From positions 1 to 7,945 of the forward strand of contig CAAHDP010000120.1 of assembly GCA_900770515.1 (NCBI GenBank): a stretch of DNA of 7,945 nt, read 5' to 3'. Origin of the DNA: an uncultured Prevotella sp. (GTDB lineage Bacteria; Bacteroidota; Bacteroidia; Bacteroidales; Bacteroidaceae). Below, one piece after another: positions 1-6,780 of this stretch. The position numbers and the translations under genes are program-made. Within the stretch, counting starts at the first letter, position 1; each line of letters begins with the position of its first letter. Under the pieces are notes generated by a model. It was given only the letters and a program-made list of their open reading frames with translations. It had not been told where the DNA came from and searched no databases.

Positions 1-19
1 TAAAATTGTTTATAAACTT

Positions 20-33
20 GTAAGCTAGCTTAC
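20..33. repeat. 14-bp perfect palindrome overlapping the rpmG stop codon
   Basis: GTAAGCTAGCTTAC is its own reverse complement and covers the last rpmG codon and its TAA stop (30-32). As RNA it could form only a 5-bp stem with a 4-nt loop. No T tract follows within the visible 19 bases, so it is not a convincing terminator. It may be chance, a weak 3' hairpin or a protein site. Bases 1-19 are AT-rich and hold no visible start codon for a following gene. Confidence 0.35.
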
Positions 34-218
34 TTAATCTCCTTGTGAAGAGTCATCTTCTTAAGGATTGGGTTGTACTTCATCAACTCAAGACGCTCAG
101 GAGTGTTCTTACGATTCTTAGTAGTCACGTAACGACTTGTACCTGGCATACCACTGTTCTTATGTTCAGTGCACTCGAGGATAACCTGTACTCTATTACC
201 TTTTGCTTTCTTTGCCAT
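30..218 (-). CDS. rpmG: 50S ribosomal protein L33
   Basis: The 62-residue product is a complete bacterial L33, a small basic protein of the large subunit near the E site. It opens [20 protein letters not shown], followed by the conserved [21 protein letters not shown] stretch (residues 28-48, one residue left out here as RL for length) and the KYNP motif with a lysine-rich tail. It has a single cysteine (Cys16), so it lacks the two CxxC pairs of zinc-binding L33 and belongs to the zinc-independent type. The start is 5 nt after the rpmB stop, and an AGGAG sits inside the last rpmB codons, so the two are almost certainly co-transcribed and translationally coupled. In Bacteroidota this pair is usually followed by a small DUF4295 protein and ftsY; these would lie beyond the left edge (recalled, not seen). 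Confidence 0.96.
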   Translation of the reverse strand: MAKKAKGNRVQVILECTEHKNSGMPGTSRYVTTKNRKNTPERLELMKYNPILKKMTLHKEIK

Positions 219-223
219 GATAT

Positions 224-487
224 TTATTCTCCTATAACTTTAATGTCCTTCCAATCTACATAGCCCTTCTTCACTGCCTGATTAAGTGCAGCGTCAAGAC
301 CTACTTTGTTAATAAGACGAAGACCAGCAGCGCTGATCTTGAGGCTAATCCAGCAACCCTCCTCTACATAGTAGAACTTCTTGCTGAAAAGGTTAACGTC
401 AAAGCTTCTCTTTGTACGGTGCTTTGAGTGAGACACATTACAACCTAACTGTGCCTTCTTACCTGTAATTTGACAAATCTTAGACAT
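224..487 (-). CDS. rpmB: 50S ribosomal protein L28
   Basis: The 87-residue basic protein is full length for L28, a structural protein of the large subunit. The N-terminal family signature is clear: [20 protein letters not shown], then SKHRTKR (residues 21-27). A middle Phe/Tyr/Trp-rich strand region (39-49) leads to [18 protein letters not shown] (51-68). Cys5 and Cys16 lie in the positions where some L28 proteins carry zinc-ligand cysteines. It is the first gene of a unit with its own strong promoter (540-570), has a leader of roughly 45 nt, and is followed 5 nt later by rpmG. The leader shows no convincing autoregulatory structure. Confidence 0.97.
   Translation of the reverse strand: MSKICQITGKKAQLGCNVSHSKHRTKRSFDVNLFSKKFYYVEEGCWISLKISAAGLRLINKVGLDAALNQAVKKGYVDWKDIKVIGE
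229..233 (-). promoter_or_regulatory. Shine-Dalgarno-like AGGAG for rpmG inside the rpmB 3' end
   Basis: On the minus strand AGGAG lies in the last two sense codons of rpmB (GGA GAA), with a 10-nt spacer to the rpmG ATG. Strong Shine-Dalgarno sequences are uncommon in Bacteroidota, so this one stands out. It fits coupled translation of L28 and L33. Confidence 0.55.
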
Positions 488-539
488 TTCTATCTTTAAT
501 TTTCTAATTCGTTAATTATTACCTATTCCAAACAGAGTG

Positions 540-570
540 CAAAATTACAAAATAATTCGGTAATAACAAA
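540..570 (-). promoter_or_regulatory. Bacteroidota-type promoter of rpmB-rpmG
   Basis: Read on the minus strand: TTTG (570-567), 19 bp, then TAATTTTG (547-540). This matches the Bacteroidota housekeeping consensus TTTG / TAnnTTTG exactly. Transcription should begin a few bases below 540, near 533, giving a leader of about 45 nt before the rpmB ATG at 487. The -33 box shares its outermost base (570) with the upstream terminator hairpin. An exact match to both boxes fits a highly expressed ribosomal protein gene. Confidence 0.8.
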
Positions 571-607
571 ATAATCCCTAAAAGAACGATGTCTTTTAAG
601 GATTATT
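562..607 (-). terminator. Rho-independent terminator after pncC
   Basis: Two 16-nt arms (570-585 and 592-607) flank a 6-nt loop (586-591). In the minus-strand RNA every position pairs, one of them as a G-U wobble. On the plus strand the same position would be an A-C mismatch, which supports minus-strand use. A T-rich run (TTTGTTATTA) overlaps the end of the 3' arm and continues beyond it. The hairpin starts 33 nt after the pncC stop and should end the map-tsaD-pncC transcript just before the rpmB promoter. Confidence 0.7.
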
Positions 608-640
608 AATACTTTATCCGCTAAAATTAGCAATTTATGC

Positions 641-1147
641 CTATTTTTTCAGTTCTTCGGCATGTTCCTTCAGGAATTCTACCATGCCCTTAAGCGCTGT
701 ATTAGTGGCGATTGCGAGATTGATGTCGCGACCGAAATCTTCTGTGAGTTTTACCACGCGAACATCATCCTTGTTGCCATAACCTACATAGATAGTTCCC
801 ACAGGAATGGATGGAGTACCACCGGTAGGACCAGCGCAACCTGTGGCTGAAATGGCGAAGTCCACATTCAGAGTCTTGATAGTACCCAGCACCATTTCTC
901 TAGCCACTTCCTCGCAAACCGCAGTCTGCTCTTCCAGAACCTCATGGCTCACGCCCAGGAGATTCTCCTTCACCTCGTTGGTATAGCTTACTACGCCACC
1001 CTTGAAGTAATTGCTGGCACCTGGCACTGAGATGATTGCCTCGGCGATACGACCACCTGTGCAGCTCTCTGCTGTACCCACTGTCTTGTCACTGTTGTAG
1101 AGCATCTCCTGAATGCCCTTACTCAATATCTTTGTTTCAAATTCCAT
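641..1147 (-). CDS. pncC: CinA C-terminal-domain protein, probable NMN amidohydrolase (PncC)
   Basis: The 168-residue protein consists only of the CinA C-terminal domain (PF02464) and lacks the N-terminal MoaB-like domain of full CinA. Proteins of this form deamidate nicotinamide mononucleotide to nicotinate mononucleotide in pyridine nucleotide recycling. Family motifs are in order: TAESCTGG (25-32) with the catalytic Ser28, GASNYFKGGVVSYTNEVK (43-60) with Tyr55 and Lys60, and SATGCAGPTGG (100-110). Position 104 is Cys where I recall the family usually has Ile. It starts 27 nt after the tsaD stop and is followed by a terminator, so it is the last gene of the map-tsaD-pncC unit. The family call is secure. 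The enzymatic role is inferred from characterised members. Confidence 0.9.
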   Translation of the reverse strand: MEFETKILSKGIQEMLYNSDKTVGTAESCTGGRIAEAIISVPGASNYFKGGVVSYTNEVKENLLGVSHEVLEEQTAVCEEVAREMVLGTIKTLNVDFAISATGCAGPTGGTPSIPVGTIYVGYGNKDDVRVVKLTEDFGRDINLAIATNTALKGMVEFLKEHAEELKK

Positions 1148-1174
1148 TCTGAATTAAAATATATAATGTATAAC

Positions 1175-2209
1175 TTACTTGAACGTTACTTTAGAATAAG
1201 CTGGCAGGTCGATGGTAGCGAACTCACCGTCACGATACTTGAAGGTGCCCACGCAGCCAATCATTGCCGCATTATCGGTGGTATAGCTGAACTTAGGGAT
1301 ATAGATGGTCCAGCCAAAGCGCTTGGCATGATCGCGGAAGGCATTACGGAGACCGTTGTTGGCACTTACGCCACCAGCCACTGCCACATGCTTGATGCCC
1401 GTCTGCTTCACAGCCATGCGGAGCTTCTTCATCAGGATATCCACGATGGTGAACTCGATGCTTGCTGCCAGGTCAAACTTGTTCTTCTCTACGAAGTCAG
1501 GATCCGCAGCCACCCACTTGCGCAGACTGTAGAGGAAACTGGTCTTGAAGCCGGAAAAACTGTAGTTCAAGCCTGGGATGTGAGGTTCAGAGAAGCTGAA
1601 AGCCTTCGGATTACCCTGACGGGCATACTTGTCAACGATAGGACCACCTGGATAGCCCCACTCCAATACCTTGGCACACTTGTCGATAGCCTCGCCAGCC
1701 GCATCATCGATGGTCTGTCCGAGCACTTCCATGTCGTTGTAGGCATTCACCTTCACGATCTGCGAATTTCCACCGCTCACAAGGAGGCAGATGAATGGGA
1801 ACGGAGGAGCACTCTGGTCGTCATCGCTCTCCTTGATGAAATGCGCCATCACATGACCCTGCAGGTGGTTCACGTCAATCATCGGAATATTGAGCGAACG
1901 GGCGAAACCTTTGGCGAAGCTCACACCCACGAGGAGCGAACCCATCAATCCCGGACCACGGGTGAAGGCTACGGCAGAAAGATCTTCCTTCGTAATGCCG
2001 GCACGGGCGATAGCCTGGTCAACAACAGGAACCACATTCTGCTGATGAGCGCGTGAAGCCAACTCCGGAACCACACCTCCGTAAGCCCTGTGAACTTCCT
2101 GCGAAGCGGTCACATTGCTCAGCAAAACTCCGTTCTTGAGCACTGCGGCAGAGGTATCATCGCAGCTGCTCTCTATACCTAATATATATATATCCTTTTT
2201 TTCTTCCAT
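1175..2209 (-). CDS. tsaD: tRNA N6-threonylcarbamoyladenosine synthase subunit TsaD
   Basis: The 344-residue protein is a full-length Kae1/TsaD/YgjD enzyme of the ASKHA fold. It transfers the threonylcarbamoyl group from threonylcarbamoyl-AMP to A37 of ANN-decoding tRNAs, working in the cytoplasm with TsaB and TsaE. Visible motifs are GIESSCDDTSAAV (11-23), GPGLMGSLLVG (85-95), the metal-binding NHLQGH with His115 and His119, LVSGGNS (143-149), DDAAGEAIDK (168-177), AGGVSANNGLR (278-288), and TTDNAAMIG (310-318) with the third metal ligand Asp312. These ligands match His111, His115 and Asp300 of the E. coli protein. The start is supported because the ATP-binding motif begins only ten residues in, as usual. 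It follows map by 27 nt and precedes pncC by 27 nt. Confidence 0.97.
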   Translation of the reverse strand: MEEKKDIYILGIESSCDDTSAAVLKNGVLLSNVTASQEVHRAYGGVVPELASRAHQQNVVPVVDQAIARAGITKEDLSAVAFTRGPGLMGSLLVGVSFAKGFARSLNIPMIDVNHLQGHVMAHFIKESDDDQSAPPFPFICLLVSGGNSQIVKVNAYNDMEVLGQTIDDAAGEAIDKCAKVLEWGYPGGPIVDKYARQGNPKAFSFSEPHIPGLNYSFSGFKTSFLYSLRKWVAADPDFVEKNKFDLAASIEFTIVDILMKKLRMAVKQTGIKHVAVAGGVSANNGLRNAFRDHAKRFGWTIYIPKFSYTTDNAAMIGCVGTFKYRDGEFATIDLPAYSKVTFK

Positions 2210-2218
2210 AATTCTATC

Positions 2219-2230
2219 GGGCTCAAGCCC
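2219..2230 (-). promoter_or_regulatory. Small GC hairpin between map and tsaD
   Basis: In the 27-nt gap the minus strand reads GGGCTTGAGCCC, a 4-bp GC stem with a TTGA loop, ending 9 nt before the tsaD start codon. It has no T tract, so it is not a terminator. It could tune tsaD initiation or be chance; the stem is short. Confidence 0.25.
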
Positions 2231-2236
2231 CTTGTT

Positions 2237-3097
2237 TTAATGTGTAAGAATCTCCACACCTGTCTCTGTCATCACGAGCGTATGCTCCCACTGGGCAGAT
2301 GGTTTCTCATCACCAGTGATAACTTCCCATCCGTATGGATCGTCAGCATCGATGAATACCTGCCAGGTTCCCATATTGATCATTGGCTCAATAGTGAATA
2401 CCATACCTGGAACAAGCAGCATGCCGGTACCGCGATGACCATAGTGGAGCACTTCAGGTTCCTCATGGAAATGAATGCCTACGCCATGACCGCAGAGATC
2501 GCGAACCACGCCATAGCCATACTTCTTGCAATGCTTCTCGATGGCATGGCCGATGTCGCCTACGAAGCTGTAAGGCTTGGCAGCCTCCATACCAATCTCC
2601 AGACACTCCTTAGCCACGCGTACCAGCTGCTCCTTTTCAGGAGTAGTCTTGCCGCCTACGATAAACATACGGCTGGCATCAGCATAGTAACCGTCCACGA
2701 TGGTAGTCATGTCCACATTGATGATGTCGCCCTCTTCGAGCACATCCTCTTCCTTAGGAATACCATGGCAAACTACCTCGTTGATAGAAGTACATACACT
2801 CTTAGGATAGCCTTCATAGTTGAGGCAGGCAGGAATAGCATTGTGATCCTTGCAGTACTGCATGCAAAGGTCATCGATTTCCTGTGTATTGATACCCGGG
2901 CGGATCATCTCAGCTACAGCGTCGAGACAACCAGTATTAACGACACCGCTCTTGCGGATGCCCTCAATCTGCTCAGGAGTCTTAATCAAGTCACGGGTAG
3001 GAACCAGCTTACCCTTATTTTCCCAAAACATCACCTGCTTGTCGAGCTCAGTAAGAGGCTGTCCAGGCAAGCAATGCCATCTCTTTTTCTTAACCAT
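2237..3097 (-). CDS. map: Type I methionine aminopeptidase with N-terminal extension
   Basis: The 286-residue protein removes the initiator methionine from new proteins. The pita-bread fold metal ligands are all present: Asp129 (INVDM), Asp140 (YYADASR), His204 (CGHGVG), Glu237 (FTIEPM) and Glu271 (QWEHTLV). The substrate-contacting His111 (VCHGIP) and His211 (FHEEP) are there too. The catalytic core starts near residue 38 (IKTPEQIEGIRKSG). Before it lies an extension of about 37 residues with a basic start (MVKKKRW) and LTELDKQVMFWENKGKLVPT, which short E. coli-type Map lacks. Only one cysteine (Cys9) is in the extension, so it is not a zinc finger. Bacteroidota usually carry another map in the ribosomal protein operon, so this may be a second copy (recalled, not visible here). 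It has its own promoter and leads map-tsaD-pncC. Confidence 0.95.
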   Translation of the reverse strand: MVKKKRWHCLPGQPLTELDKQVMFWENKGKLVPTRDLIKTPEQIEGIRKSGVVNTGCLDAVAEMIRPGINTQEIDDLCMQYCKDHNAIPACLNYEGYPKSVCTSINEVVCHGIPKEEDVLEEGDIINVDMTTIVDGYYADASRMFIVGGKTTPEKEQLVRVAKECLEIGMEAAKPYSFVGDIGHAIEKHCKKYGYGVVRDLCGHGVGIHFHEEPEVLHYGHRGTGMLLVPGMVFTIEPMINMGTWQVFIDADDPYGWEVITGDEKPSAQWEHTLVMTETGVEILTH

Positions 3098-3125
3098 TGT
3101 CTTGTTATTTTAATATTTGCGACTG

Positions 3126-3156
3126 CAAAAGTACATCATTTATTGCAGAATGCAAA
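3126..3156 (-). promoter_or_regulatory. Bacteroidota-type promoter of map-tsaD-pncC
   Basis: Read on the minus strand: TTTG (3156-3153), 19 bp, then TACTTTTG (3133-3126). Both boxes match the TTTG / TAnnTTTG consensus exactly, with the same 19-bp spacing as the rpmB promoter. Transcription should start near 3119, about 20 nt before the map ATG. The -33 box lies in the T-rich tail of the terminator at 3162-3200. Confidence 0.8.
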
Positions 3157-3200
3157 ATAAAATGGTAATTATTTGCAATCGGACTGCAAATAATCACCAT
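3153..3200 (-). terminator. Rho-independent terminator after the HAD gene
   Basis: Arms of 16 nt (3162-3177 and 3185-3200) flank a 7-nt loop (3178-3184). In minus-strand RNA all 16 positions pair, one as a G-U wobble, and the hairpin is followed by TTTATTTTG. On the plus strand the wobble becomes an A-C mismatch and the following bases are less T-rich, so the minus strand is the sensible direction. It begins 31 nt after the HAD stop and should close the DUF4375-smpB-metH-HAD unit. Confidence 0.75.
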
Positions 3201-3231
3201 AAATTATTACTTCAATTCGATACCCAAAACG

Positions 3232-3852
3232 TTACTTCAGATAATCGTAGATCTTGTCACACCAGTCTTCCCCGTTCTGCGGACAATAGGTGAACAAGCC
3301 CAGTTCCGAGGCAGCGCAGCAGTTGCGCGGACCGTCATCGATGAAGAGACATTCCTCCGGCATCGTCTTCTCCTGCCCCAGCACATAGCGGAAGAAGTTC
3401 TCGTCCGGCTTCATGTATTTCACCTCATAGCTGCGATACATCGCATCAAAATAGTCACCGATAGGATGACCGTCGCCGGAGAACGCCTCGCTGTCTACCC
3501 AAGCTGACACGTAGGGATTGGTATTGCTGAGGAGAACCACGCGATAGCCCTGTTCCTTCAGTTTTCTGAGCGCCATGAGATTGCGGGCTGGCACCTCTTT
3601 CATATAGCCCAGCCAGCAGTGCTGCAGCTCTTCGAAGCTCACCTCTCTGCCCAGCTTTTCGCTCACCATCCGGCGATATTCTTCTTCAGAGATTTTTCCC
3701 TCTTCCAGCTGGCCGTTCAAGCCCACCTGCTTGTAGGGGTCCATCTTCTCGGCAAACTCCTTCATTCCCAACTCAACAAAGCGTTTGCCTGCCTTATTCT
3801 CGTCGAGGGTGATGATAACGCCACCCATATCAAAAATCACAGTTTTGATCAT
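3232..3852 (-). CDS. HAD-superfamily hydrolase, subfamily IA (YihX-like)
   Basis: The 206-residue cytoplasmic protein has all four HAD motifs: FDMGGV (7-12) with nucleophile Asp8, LLSNTNP (107-113) with Ser109, KPD (148-150) with Lys148, and FIDDGPRN (170-177) with Asp172/Asp173. A helical cap lies at about residues 18-95. The usual second aspartate of motif I (DxD) is Gly10. The same DxG form occurs in YihX-type glucose-1-phosphate phosphatases, so this does not imply inactivity. The substrate cannot be told from sequence; a small phosphorylated metabolite is likely. An AAAGGA-like run lies shortly before the ATG. The gene follows metH after a 141-nt gap filled mainly by a hairpin repeat, and I see no promoter of its own there, so it probably depends on metH read-through. 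A strong terminator follows. Confidence 0.9.
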   Translation of the reverse strand: MIKTVIFDMGGVIITLDENKAGKRFVELGMKEFAEKMDPYKQVGLNGQLEEGKISEEEYRRMVSEKLGREVSFEELQHCWLGYMKEVPARNLMALRKLKEQGYRVVLLSNTNPYVSAWVDSEAFSGDGHPIGDYFDAMYRSYEVKYMKPDENFFRYVLGQEKTMPEECLFIDDGPRNCCAASELGLFTYCPQNGEDWCDKIYDYLK

Positions 3853-3890
3853 ATTATCCTTTTTTTACTAATACCTTGTTTAAATGATAA

Positions 3891-3977
3891 AGCTTTTGCC
3901 CTTACAGGGCGTCTTGCTGATTGCCATCATACCCAGGGCGATGCCCTGGGCTAGGAGCTTCTGCCCTTTCAGGGCGT
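3891..3977. repeat. Three-hairpin REP-like intergenic repeat between metH and the HAD gene
   Basis: Two 22-nt direct copies (3891-3912 and 3956-3977, 20 of 22 identical, 65 bp apart) flank a perfect 8-bp inverted repeat: CCCAGGGC (3932-3939), loop GAT, GCCCTGGG (3943-3950). Each flanking copy holds its own small hairpin, GCCCT-3 nt-AGGGC (3898-3910 and 3963-3975). The block is GC-rich inside an AT-rich gap, which is typical of a dispersed element rather than local sequence. I recall similar CCCAGGGC/GCCCTGGG units between genes in Prevotella and Bacteroides genomes, but copies elsewhere cannot be checked here. It could stabilise the metH 3' end or weaken read-through into the HAD gene. It lacks a T tract. 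Confidence 0.7.
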
Positions 3978-3993
3978 GCCTTTGTCTCCGGAC

Positions 3994-6777
3994 TTAAAAC
4001 AGCTCCAGCTTGTTCTTTCTTGCTTCTTCAAGCGATGCTATCTTAGCCTGCTGCTCGTGATATTCGTTGCGGAGGCGCTCATAGCGCTCATTCAGCTCTG
4101 CCACAAACTTAGGGCATTCGGTCTCGTTGAGGAAACGGGCACAGATGCCGGCATTGAGCGAAGCATCCTTCACCCAGATAACCGGACCGTCATATACCGG
4201 AGCTATCTTCAGCGCCACATGCAGTTCGCTCGTAGTCGCTCCACCCACCATGATAGGGATGCGGAGACCCGCCTTCTGCATTTCCTTCGCCACATGAACC
4301 ATCTCCTCGAGCGATGGCGTAATCAGACCGCTCAGTCCGATAGCATCCACCTTTTCCTCTATCGCCTTCTTCACGATCTGTTCAGCTGGAACCATGACGC
4401 CCAGGTCGATGATGTCGAAGTTGTTGCACGACATCACCACGCATACGATGTTCTTGCCGATGTCGTGGACATCTCCCTTCACCGTAGCCATCAGGATCTT
4501 GCCAGCCGAAGTACTGCCACCCTGCTTCTCTGCCTCTATATGAGGCTGGAGGATAGAAACCGCCGATTTCATCGTACGTGCGGTCTTCACCACCTGCGGC
4601 AGGAACATTTCGCCCTTGCCGAAGAGCTCGCCCACCAGGTTCATTCCGTCCATCAGCGGACCCTCAATAACGTTCACCGCATGCGGATACTTCTGCAACG
4701 CCTCGTCGATATCCGGCTGCAGGAACTCGGTGATGCCTTTCTGCAGCGCATACTTCAACCGCTCCTCTACAGTCTGTTTTCTCCATTCCGGAGCCGCCGG
4801 TTTCTTCACCGGAGCACCGCCAGCCTTGGCAGCAGCCTTGGCTGCATCAGCCTTTGCCTTGATTTCGGCTGCCAGCTCGATAAGATCATCAGCTGCACCC
4901 TTTCTGCGGTTCAGCACCACGTCCTCGATGAGTTCAAGCTGTTCTTTAGGTATCTTGTCGTAATCCATTCTCGCCTTGGCATTTACGATACCGAAGTCCA
5001 TACCTACTTTCTGGGCATGATGCAGGAAGACGCAATGGATGGCCTCACGGATATAAGTATTGCCACGGAACGAGAACGAGAGGTTACTGACACCACCACT
5101 CACGTGAGCTCCCGGCAGATTCTGATGAATCCACTCGGTGGCACGGATGAATTCCACGGCATAGTTGTCGTGCTCCTCCATACCCGTTGCGATGGCAAGC
5201 ACGTTAGGGTCAAAGATGATGTCGAGCGGATTCATGCCCAGCTTGTCCACCAGCAGTCGATAAGCCCGCTCAGCTATCTCAATGCGGCGCTCAAAAGTAG
5301 TAGCCTGCCCCACTTCATCGAAGCACATCACCACTACGGCAGCGCCATATCGCATCACGTCCCTGGCATGCGAGAGGAATACCTCCTCACCCTCCTTCAG
5401 CGAGATGGAATTGACGATGCACTTGCCCTGGCAGCATTTCAGTCCAGCCAGGATTACCTCCCATTTAGAGGAGTCTATCATCACCGGAACCTTGGCTATC
5501 TCCGGCTCAGCCGCTATCATATTGAGGAAGTTCACCATCTCAGCCTTCGCATCCAGCAGTCCGTCGTCCATATTGACGTCTACCACGGCAGCTCCGTCAG
5601 CCACCTGCTTGCGTGCGATACCGATGGCTTCCTCATAACCTTTTTCGTTAATCAAATGCCGGTACTTCCTGCTACCAGCCACGTTACAGCGCTCACCCAC
5701 GTTCACGAACCTGCTGGCATCCACCGGCAGACGAACGGAGTCATCGACCTGCAGGAGGTCCAGTCCCGAGAGCCACATATACTTAGGCTTCTCCACCGCC
5801 TGATGCGGTTTCTTTCCCTCAGCCAATCGGGCATAATGAGCGATGAATTCGGGACTTGTGCCGCAGCAGCCGCCGATGATGTTCACGATGCCTTCATCGA
5901 TGAATTCGGCGATTTTCGGAGCCATCGACTCAGCCGTCTCGTCATATTCGCCCATTTCGTTAGGCAGTCCGGCATTAGGATGGGCGCTTATATAATAAGG
6001 TGCCACCTGAGCCAGATGCTCGATAAACGGCTTCATCTGAGGCGCACCGAAGGCACAGTTCATGCCCACCGAGAAGATGGGATAAGGAGAGAGCGATGCA
6101 AGAAAAGCATCCACCGTCTGACCGCTCAGGGTTCTTCCAGCCAGATCACTCACCGTCAGACTGATCATGATAGGCAGCTCCACCCCATACTTCTTCATCA
6201 TGGTGATGGCAGCATCAATCATCGCCTTGCAGTTGAGTGTATCAAAGATGGTTTCGATGAGAATCACGTCCGCGCCACCCTCTATGAGACCATCCACCTG
6301 TTCGCAGACATCGGTGAAGAGTTCATCGTATGTAATCTCGCGGGCGGCAGGATTGCTGACGTCCGGACTCATGGAGCAAGTCTTGTTGGTTGGTCCCACA
6401 TCTCCAGCTACGAAGCGTGGCTTATCCGGGGTAGAAAATTTGTCGCATTCGATGCGCGCCAGTCGTGCGCCCTCGAATGCCATCTCGCGGGCGCAGTCTT
6501 CCAGGTGATAATCCGCCTGCGAGATGCGTTGGCACGAGAAGGTATTGGCTGTGATAATATCGGCGCCAGCCTCCAGGTAACGTCGGTAGATGTCCGAGAT
6601 GACATCAGGTCGGGTGATGTTGAGCATGTCGTTGTTGCCCTTCATCATTCCCGGCACATCACGGAACCGCTCGCCTCGGAAGTCATCCTCGGTCAGATTA
6701 TATTTCTGAATCTCCGTACCCATGGCACCATCCAGAATCAGAATCTTCTCCTTAACAATCTCTCTTATATTTTTCAT
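3994..6777 (-). CDS. metH: Cobalamin-dependent methionine synthase without reactivation domain
   Basis: The 927-residue enzyme methylates homocysteine to methionine using methyltetrahydrofolate and cobalamin. Domains run in order. The homocysteine-binding barrel (about 1-325) has DGAMGTEIQ (16-24) and zinc ligands Cys241 (MNCAFG) and Cys304/Cys305 (GGCCGTSP). The pterin-binding barrel (about 352-625) has [11 protein letters not shown] (359-369). An Ala/Lys/Pro-rich linker (about 641-663) is followed by the cobalamin cap helices (665-750) and the B12 domain (757-885) with GDVHDIGKN (768-776), where His771 is the cobalt ligand, and Ser816 (GLSG). E. coli MetH is about 1227 residues. This protein stops at [12 protein letters not shown], the linker just before the C-terminal AdoMet reactivation domain, so that domain is absent and must be supplied separately if present. 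It starts 3 nt after the smpB stop. No cobalamin riboswitch is visible. Confidence 0.97.
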   Translation of the reverse strand: MKNIREIVKEKILILDGAMGTEIQKYNLTEDDFRGERFRDVPGMMKGNNDMLNITRPDVISDIYRRYLEAGADIITANTFSCQRISQADYHLEDCAREMAFEGARLARIECDKFSTPDKPRFVAGDVGPTNKTCSMSPDVSNPAAREITYDELFTDVCEQVDGLIEGGADVILIETIFDTLNCKAMIDAAITMMKKYGVELPIMISLTVSDLAGRTLSGQTVDAFLASLSPYPIFSVGMNCAFGAPQMKPFIEHLAQVAPYYISAHPNAGLPNEMGEYDETAESMAPKIAEFIDEGIVNIIGGCCGTSPEFIAHYARLAEGKKPHQAVEKPKYMWLSGLDLLQVDDSVRLPVDASRFVNVGERCNVAGSRKYRHLINEKGYEEAIGIARKQVADGAAVVDVNMDDGLLDAKAEMVNFLNMIAAEPEIAKVPVMIDSSKWEVILAGLKCCQGKCIVNSISLKEGEEVFLSHARDVMRYGAAVVVMCFDEVGQATTFERRIEIAERAYRLLVDKLGMNPLDIIFDPNVLAIATGMEEHDNYAVEFIRATEWIHQNLPGAHVSGGVSNLSFSFRGNTYIREAIHCVFLHHAQKVGMDFGIVNAKARMDYDKIPKEQLELIEDVVLNRRKGAADDLIELAAEIKAKADAAKAAAKAGGAPVKKPAAPEWRKQTVEERLKYALQKGITEFLQPDIDEALQKYPHAVNVIEGPLMDGMNLVGELFGKGEMFLPQVVKTARTMKSAVSILQPHIEAEKQGGSTSAGKILMATVKGDVHDIGKNIVCVVMSCNNFDIIDLGVMVPAEQIVKKAIEEKVDAIGLSGLITPSLEEMVHVAKEMQKAGLRIPIMVGGATTSELHVALKIAPVYDGPVIWVKDASLNAGICARFLNETECPKFVAELNERYERLRNEYHEQQAKIASLEEARKNKLELF

Positions 6778-6780
6778 TAT

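Noticed and set aside
1166..2056. Plus-strand open frame of 296 codons opposite tsaD
   Set aside because: It lies antisense to an intact tsaD, has the same His-rich shadow composition and shows no family motif.
2240..3160. Plus-strand open frame of 306 codons opposite map
   Set aside because: It covers all of map and its promoter on the other strand and has no recognisable domain; map has every catalytic residue.
3853..3993. Separate promoter for the HAD gene
   Set aside because: I found no TAnnTTTG box with a suitably spaced TTTG on the minus strand in this gap.
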